This document shows positions 57,401 to 64,000 of a DNA stretch of 64,000 nucleotides, one piece after another (position 1 is the stretch's first letter; the number at the start of each line of letters is the position of its first letter). The notes beneath the pieces are model-generated. The model saw only the letters and a list, made by a program, of their open reading frames with translations, made no database searches and was not told the DNA's origin. This DNA is from Microcebus murinus (taxonomy: Eukaryota; Chordata; Mammalia; Primates; Cheirogaleidae). The stretch covers positions 83,062,001-83,126,000 of the forward strand of contig NC_134108.1 of NCBI RefSeq assembly GCF_040939455.1, written 5' to 3'. The translations under genes and the position numbers were made by a program.

Positions 57401-59889
57401 ATGCTTTGTAAGAAAGCATAACTTTTGGATGATGCGATGGGGCAAAGGGAACTGAGGAAATATGAGCAAAGACAACTTGATAGGATTGGGGAGCACCTTA
57501 GAGGGTCAGTAAAATTTCATGGGAAGCATGAAGTAAATGTCAGAGTGTTGGATGCCAAAAAGACAGGGAAATTGTCAAAACTGAAGACTGTATGGGAAAA
57601 GAATAAAATAATTTTGTCAAGTTTAATTCTGGAGGGAAACTTCACTTTTTTTTTAATTATGAGATTATGATGAGAAAATATAAATAATATTTAAAAATCA
57701 CTCTAAATGCTACCTCTATTAAATAATTAATATAGATATTTGAATTTTATATTATGTATTTTTGACTTTTCCTTTAAAAGATCAAAGAATATAAACACCA
57801 ACATTTCTTCCTTCTCCAAAGATCCTCTATCAATATATAGGTAGTTTTTCAATTTTGATTGAGAATAGTTCTATCTTGGTTTTTTGCTTGTTTTGATTTG
57901 ACATTGTGCAGTGTGGTTGGGTTGGATGAGATGAGATAGGGCAACCAGCATTTCAATTCCAGTTTGTCATCTCAAAACCTTGCTAACACTACTATTATGT
58001 TCTCTGTCCTTATCATGTTGCATACTGTTTTCAGCCTCTATACCATTATATGTCACTGTTATTGGTCATGTAAGTGCTTCCTTTTATTAATACCCATCTT
58101 GGGTGACAGCTTATTCCTGGCAATTTTTTCAGATAGAAGTATGTCACAAATGATAAAGATGACACATCTGCACTATTTTTCCTTTAATGACAACTTTTTT
58201 ACCTGTTGTGACACAAGTAGTGGTCTGAATAAGAACATTTCCTATTCTGCAGTAGTTTACCCACGTCCAGATGGATCAATAGACCTTTCATGTCTGAAAC
58301 TTTCAGAGAAATTTATATTTGGCAAAAATCTAAGGAGGGATGTGTATTTTTTCAATATCCTTCATCATTTAAGTTTAAATTTCACTACAGTGGAAGATTA
58401 TCCAAATTTTTTTTTTATTGTAATTATGGTTGTGTATTCAAAATAAATTATCTTTGGTATATTTTGTTCTTCTATAGTGTTTCCAGATATGAAGAATGGA
58501 AATAGAGGTAAAAAAATTATTATGTCTTCCATCTTTATCTGAACATTTCAGAAAATATTTCTGAATAGTTGAAATGATGATAAGAACATGTTAAGTCACT
58601 CACCTTCACTATGTTCATTTTCTTCAATCAACCCACCACAAAGACAAATGGAATAAGGCTTTCTTCTTTATTTTTTTGATACATGTCTTTCTTCCTTAAA
58701 TTTATGTTTGCCTTAGATGACAAGTATTTGCTTCTTTAAAAAAGTGGACAATAATGTCAACAAAAACTAACAAGTTTTGATAAATAAATAAATTAAAATT
58801 TCTTTAAAATGTTTTTGTCAATGTCTTTAAATGTAGATACTATTAATATTAAAAGATAGTGGACATTTATATCTTAATAAAAAACAACCTTTGCTGATTT
58901 TTTTGTTTATGAAGAATATATTATTGGCTTATGTTAAGAATTTATATTTCTAATATCCAAATGATAGTCTATTTTAAATGAGCTCTGTCTGTTGAGATAA
59001 CTAAATTTAAGAAGAATTCAGAGCTGTATTTATTTTAAAAATGAGGATACCTATTAAAAATAAAGTACATTGAAACTATTTTTTTAAGTGGATAAGAAAC
59101 AAAATATCATTTTTTATGATGAAATACATTTCTTATGTTATCTAAAATGAGTACCTTAAATGGGTCCTTGGTTTTAAGTTTAAAATTTTATATTATCAAT
59201 ATATCTAATTCTTCATTTGCAAGCAATATCCCAGAATCCTAAAGATTAAGTTTATTTTCTTATGCTAAAAATATATAAAACATGATAGAATCACTCAGAA
59301 ATGTACTGCTTATTCTTTTGTACTAGTTCAATATTCTACAAAGGTATTAAAATTATAATATTGCATTTAAAAAGGCAGTCATACTTTTATAAATATATAA
59401 TGTTTGTGAACTGTGCTTATAATTCTCAGAATAGATATATTCTTTATGAATAGATATCTCAAAAAACTATCATACAGGCAATATTCCACTGCTATAGTAA
59501 TAAAATGGTATTTAAAGGACCACTATTTTTTTCAAAAAAATTAAATATATATTTATTAAATTTCATTGTTAACTTCCAAAAAATTGCACAATGAAGCAGA
59601 CAGCCAAGACAATAACAGTTCAAACTAATATAGTGCATTGAGATAAGTAGCTATTTTCTATTTTTCTTGCAAACTGGAAAATGAAAATTAGTAGACAAAC
59701 ACTATTTTCTAGAGCATGAGGATTTAAGTTCTATAATAATATTTAGTTAAATAAGGAGCCAGAAAGTACTGACTCATTATCAAATGGGACATTAGTTCAT
59801 TAGTTTCTTAACTAATTTCTTAACTAGTGTCTTAACTAATTTCTTAATTAATTAGACATTAGTTTCTTAACAATTTAATTTAGTGAACA
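57401..59889. other. unannotated sequence with the longest open stretch
   Basis: No repeat or exon recognised. The longest continuous open frame of the window, 57964-58446 on the plus strand (about 160 codons), begins without ATG in a good context and reads as hydrophobic low-information sequence; it is not supported as a gene. A tandem array lies at 59789-59875. Confidence 0.4.
59789..59875. repeat. minisatellite of TTTCTTAACTAA units
   Basis: About five imperfect copies of a 12-15 bp unit ('ttcttaactaattt', 'cttaactagtgt', 'cttaactaattt', 'cttaattaattag', 'cattagtttcttaac'). The unit is itself partly palindromic (TTAACTAA / TTAGTTAA), so the array can fold. Confidence 0.8.
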
Positions 59890-60110
59890 TGTATTTTGCA
59901 TAAATGTTAGATCAAACATATTTTGAGTTCTAGAAAAATAGAGATGAATGATACATATTTCAGATATATCTATCCATCCATTATATATTTCTTGTTCTCA
60001 AGAAGTTTACAGGCTAGTGAAAAAATATACAGGTAAACTCACACAGAGCAATGAATATAAAATAATAACAAAGGAGCCATAAAATGTAGGGGAAAGACAA
60101 ACAGGTTGGG
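59890..60110 (-). repeat. possible LINE-2 fragment (antisense)
   Basis: 'ttgttctcaagaagtttaca' and 'ggctagtgaaaaaatataca' recall the reversed L2 tail. Weak. Confidence 0.4.
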
Positions 60111-60464
60111 AAGATTTTGAAGCAGATAGATTATAGATGTGTGGAAGATACATAATTTGGAACGAGACCAGAGAGAGAGCAAAACAGAGTAGAGTTTGCA
60201 AGGCTCCACAAAATGAGGAGATCTTTGGTTCAAAAATTGATATCCTCTCAATTCAAGACAAGGGTGATAATCTGAGAGAAAAGTAAGTTTGGAATCTCAG
60301 GATTTGGGAATAATTAAATGTTCTTCTTAGAAAGAAGGGTGTACTTAGTGTCATCTTCCATGTTTTGGTCAATATTGAATTGGAAGGAATGGTGGTTATG
60401 TCATTAACTGATTCAGAGACTGCAAGTAAAAGATCAGATTTTAGATGATCAACTTCATTTATTT

Positions 60465-60570
60465 AGTACTTCCAAAGTATTTATTGAGAATCTACTTCAT
60501 GCATGATTTTTGGCTTTCCTCGAATGTGGAGACATGAAAAACATAGTGATTGACTTAAAGAATCCCCAAA
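60465..60570 (-). repeat. possible LINE-2 fragment (antisense)
   Basis: 'ccaaagtatttattgagaat', 'ctacttcatgcatgattttt' and 'gacatgaaaaacatagtga' follow the reversed L2 tail. Weak. Confidence 0.45.
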
Positions 60571-60654
60571 TAATCATGATGACAGTGATGATGATAATGA
60601 TAATAATAATGTTGGTATTATTATTAATTAAATGTAAAATATTATTATTTTAAT

Positions 60655-60860
60655 ACAGGTGACATTTATATAATCTTTAATATATAATAACTCATTTAAT
60701 AGTCTTTCAAATATCTATAGAGTAGGCACTGACATTACCCCATTTTAGAGAAAAGAAAGGAAGCTCAAGGGACCAAGTTTCTAAATATTACAAAACTAGT
60801 GATTGGCAAAGTCAGAATTCCAACACTGAAAGTGTTTTACTTGAGTCCATCTTACTTTAA
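60655..60860 (-). repeat. MIR SINE (antisense)
   Basis: 'aataactcatttaatagtct', 'agagtaggcactgacattac', 'cccattttagagaaaagaaa' and 'agtgattggcaaagtcagaa' match reversed MIR in order. A GAT/AAT-rich tract precedes it (60575-60635). Confidence 0.85.
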
Positions 60861-61774
60861 ATTAATAAACAAGTAAGATGATATAGAATAAAAGGTATGA
60901 CCAAGTTACCTTTAGGATGCTATGGCAGCTCAAATGAGGGGGCAGTTAATTCAGTGTGCAGAGATTCTCTGATGGAGAAAAAGTTTGACATTGTTGTTGA
61001 AGGTTAAGTAAAATGTAGTTATAAAAATAAAGGAGAGTTAACAATTTGAGCCAAGAGGAGAGTTCAGTTCAAAAACACACAATTTGTAAGAAGTAACAGT
61101 TATTGAGATATAGCTGAGCTCTTGACACATATGATTAGTTGCAAGAGATGAAATAGTTGAAATTATGTGGGCAGGCATAAAATATAGAGATTTCATTGTA
61201 AATAAAATGTAGGATACAATGAAGAATATTGTGAGTAATGTTAATGTGTATATAAAGTTCTCTTCTTAAAAAATAAAATCTCTTTTTATAGTACATAGCA
61301 GATGACTAAAATTTTAATGGAAAATATTAAAAATAGTTTTAGTATCATGGAAAATATAATTTACCAGTCATTTGATTTTGTCTTGCTGAGCCAGTAGATG
61401 AGATTGATGGCAGGAAGTTTGGGTATCTTATTGATACACATTTTTAAAATATCACATTTTTTTCAGAATCTCCAAAACTCATATTTCACTGATGCTAGAA
61501 AGTCATATTAATACTCTCTAACATACGCAGTGTATGAATACTAATTCACCATCAAATACTACTCGTAACCTTACTATATATAGGTGTTGCATAAGAAGAA
61601 AAGATGAATTAAAAATCACCATTGTTACTAAAAAGCTTTAAATCTACTCTCTGGATGTATATCTAGCTACAAAACAAACCAAATTATGGTAAGGCCAATT
61701 GAAAGTTTCAAGGAATTACATTAATGCAAATAGTAAACACACACTAGATTCATGAAAAACAAACACAATAACAT
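60861..61774. other. unannotated sequence
   Basis: No recognised repeat or gene. Confidence 0.4.
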
Positions 61775-63835
61775 TATAGGGAGAGCGAAATGGCAGAGAG
61801 TAGACAGCATCAACATCCATCCCTCCATATCAACATAAAAAAAAATAAAGTAGTAATAGTAAGAATCAACATTATCAGAACTCTGAAAGCAATCAAAGTT
61901 TTATAGCCAAGCACATGCTGAATCAAGGAAAAAGGCAACTTAGAAATGATGGGAAAGTTTTGTGGCATTTTTACTTGCCTTTTTCCTATGCCCTCTCCAG
62001 ATCATCAGCTGTCTTGAAGATAGAAGCACATGTTCCTGGTGTGGGGCCCTGGTCTCTAGTTCTAGAGGAATATAGCAGAATTTATTTGTAATTTATTGGC
62101 TTTTCTCTTCTAACCTGTTCAGGGACTATCTGACAGACTAATAGCAAGATGCTTTTCTCTGTTTCACCTAATGTAGAACTCACTCAGGGTGGAAAAGAAG
62201 TATGTATTACATGAAAACATTGTAAAGCAAATGAAAAACTAACAGCTATCCAGGGCAGAATATTACATTTGAGATATACAATAGAGCACTTAAAGCTTGA
62301 AAGGAAAATCTGAGGAGAAAGTTTCTTCAGAATATCAGAGCATTCAAAAGCACCTGTGTGTACTAGTGACTTAAAAAGTCATACATATAGTTAGGATAAT
62401 ATGCATTGACAAAAAAGACCAAACAAACAAACAAACAAACAAAAAAAACACCAATTTTTTTAGCTGGCTGATTTCTGGGTTCGATGCAAGCAGGAAATGA
62501 AGGCTAAAGCAGAGGTTTAAGCAACTTGGCTGGATGTTAAAGGAATGTGTCAGTACAGAGTCAATTGTCAAAAACTGGGAGAAGGATATTTCCTATTGTT
62601 AGCTCTTGGTATTCAAAGAAATCCCTGTCAAAATAATAGTTCAATGCAAACTAAAGGAATAGAGACTTCAGTGACCACATGTACCAAAGAAGTCCAATCT
62701 TTGCAAAAAAAATAGTTTGGAAAATCATTAGATAGACAAAAGCAGCATACAACAATAAAAAATATTAAACACTGTAGAATGGGGAGAATCTGTTTTCCCG
62801 AATTACCACATTATAATACTCAAATACATTATTTAAAAAATACATCACAAAACATACAAAAAAATAGGAAAGTCTGTCCCATTCAAAGGAAACAAATGAG
62901 AGAAATCATTCCTAAAGAAAGTCAGACATTGGATGTCCCGCTCCCAAAAAAGATTTTAAATAACCTGACTTTTATTTAACACCTAATATGTTCAAACACC
63001 TAAAGGAAACCACGTACAAGAGCTAAAAGAAAAAATAAAATAATGTATGAACCAAGTAACAATGTTTAATCATCTCTGAATACTATAAAAATCTCTATGC
63101 ACATAAACTTGAAAGTGTGGAGGAAATGGACAAATTCTTAGAAACACACAGACTTCCTAGGCTCAATCAGGAAGAAATAAAATTCCTGAAGAGACCAATA
63201 TCAAGTACTAAAATTGAAGCAGCAATAAAAAGTCTTCAACAAAAAAGGTCCTGCACCAGATGGCTTCATACCTTAATTTTATCACATCTACAAAAAAGTA
63301 CTGGATATCTACACAAATGGAAAACAAAGACATTCTATAAAAAGACATATATACTCAAATGCTCATAGCAGCACAATTCACAATTGCAAAGATGTGGAAA
63401 CAACCCAAGTGCCCATCAATACATGAGTGGATTAACAAAATGTGGTATAAGTATACCATGGCATACTTATTCAGCCATGAAAAAAATGGTGAACTAATCT
63501 GTTATATTAAGCTGGATAGATCTGGAGCCCATTCTCCCGAGTGAAGTATCATAAGAATGGAAAAACAAACACCACATGTACTCATAATTAAATTTGTGCT
63601 AACAGACCAACATTTGTGTGCATATATGGAAGTAACCATTATTGGGGATCAGGCAGGTGGGTGGTAGGAGCTAATGGCTAAATTCACACATCATAGGTGT
63701 GGTGCATGCTGTCTGGAGGATGGACACACTTGTGGCTTTTATTCAAGTGGTGTAAAAACAATTTATGTACCCAACGACTTTGTATCTTTGTAATATTCTA
63801 AAATTTAAAAAATTAATTTAAAGAAATAAGAATAT
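61775..63835 (+). mobile_element. L1 with 5' UTR and large internal deletions
   Basis: About 2.06 kb in sense orientation. 5' UTR: 'gggagagcgaaatggcagag' (61781), 'cagaactctgaaagcaatca', 'agccaagcacatgctgaatc'. Then pre-ORF1 and ORF1 head: 'ttgttagctcttggtattca' (62597), 'agacaaaagcagcatacaac', 'gtcagacattggatgtcccg', 'aaggaaaccacgtacaagag' (63004). Then a jump to ORF2 RT: 'gaggaaatggacaaattctt' (63119), 'ctcaatcaggaagaaataaa', and a second jump near 63345 to the ORF2 end and 3' UTR ('gaaacaacccaagtgcccat', 'tgtaatattctaaaatttaa'). Most of ORF1 and ORF2 is missing; not mobile. Confidence 0.92.
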
Positions 63836-64000
63836 TAGTGAAGAGAAATAAATTATAAAAAGGAACCAAATAAAAATTCTGTTACAGAAATACATTATAA
63901 TTAAAATGGCATTTTTTATTATAGGGATTCAACAGCATATTTAAGCAAGCAGAAGGAAGAGTAACTGGACTTCAAGATAAGCCAATTAAAATTATCCACT
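63836..64000. other. unannotated end of window
   Basis: Short AT-rich end with nothing recognised. Confidence 0.4.

Noticed and set aside
57964..58446. Longest continuous open frame (about 160 codons)
   Set aside because: It lacks an ATG start in a good context, is AT-rich and hydrophobic without domain pattern, and lies in sequence full of stops on either side. Length is within chance expectation for 64 kb.
59789..59875. CRISPR-like array
   Set aside because: Units are contiguous with no spacers and the genome is mammalian.

Overview
The window is intergenic or intronic nuclear DNA of a primate, most likely a strepsirrhine (lemur or galago group). It is AT-rich, has no long open reading frame, and is built almost entirely from transposable-element layers of different age. 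The key clue is the young dimeric Alu at about 42.0 kb: a 7SL-derived Alu restricts the host to primates, and its right-arm wording (ttgctgtgagccaggctgatgccacggc... split here as 'ttgctgtgagcc' and 'gatgccacggcactcactc') is the form I associate with lemur and galago Alus rather than human AluY/S. The L1 3' ends also differ from the human L1PA 3' UTR. MIR, L2, MER1, MER2, MER5A and old ERVL-type LTRs supply the older mammalian background. No protein-coding gene, exon or promoter of a host gene could be supported.

Layout. 0-9 kb: old sequence with a hAT MITE, two MIRs, an ERVL-type solo LTR and L2 scraps. 9.24-12.87 kb: an antisense L1 that keeps a GC-richer 5' UTR but has lost most of ORF2, next to a MER5A. 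15-16.8 kb: pyrimidine-rich, possibly ancient L2. 18.2-19.4 kb: LTR-like sequence, microsatellite and a MER2 DNA transposon. 19.46-25.68 kb: a complete but dead class I endogenous retrovirus on the minus strand with two LTRs, RNase H and integrase remnants, and two GC-rich tracts that read like host-derived coding sequence. 25.9-30.8 kb: MER1, MIRs, and an old L1 split by a younger L1 that seems to carry a 3' transduction. 31.2-31.8 kb: a twin-primed L1. 32-40.5 kb: the longest stretch without a recognised repeat. 40.6-42.4 kb: MER1 and the young Alu. 46.27-47.28 kb: a U6 snRNA retro-chimera with target-site duplication, followed by an Alu split by an L1. 47.28-50.93 kb: a composite, partly inverted L1. 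51.5-54 kb: Tigger MITE, an LTR split by an L1, and a second LTR. 54.7-57.4 kb: an old L1 interrupted by an unassigned segment and a MER1. 61.8-63.8 kb: an internally deleted L1 that keeps its 5' UTR.

Nothing here acts as a gene network. The biology that can be read is retrotransposition: L1 (TPRT with target duplications, twin priming, 3' transduction, template switching onto U6), retroviral insertion, and cut-and-paste DNA transposons with their expected 8-bp or TA target duplications. Family names come from memory of consensus sequences; no search was run, and all boundaries without a stated target duplication are approximate.
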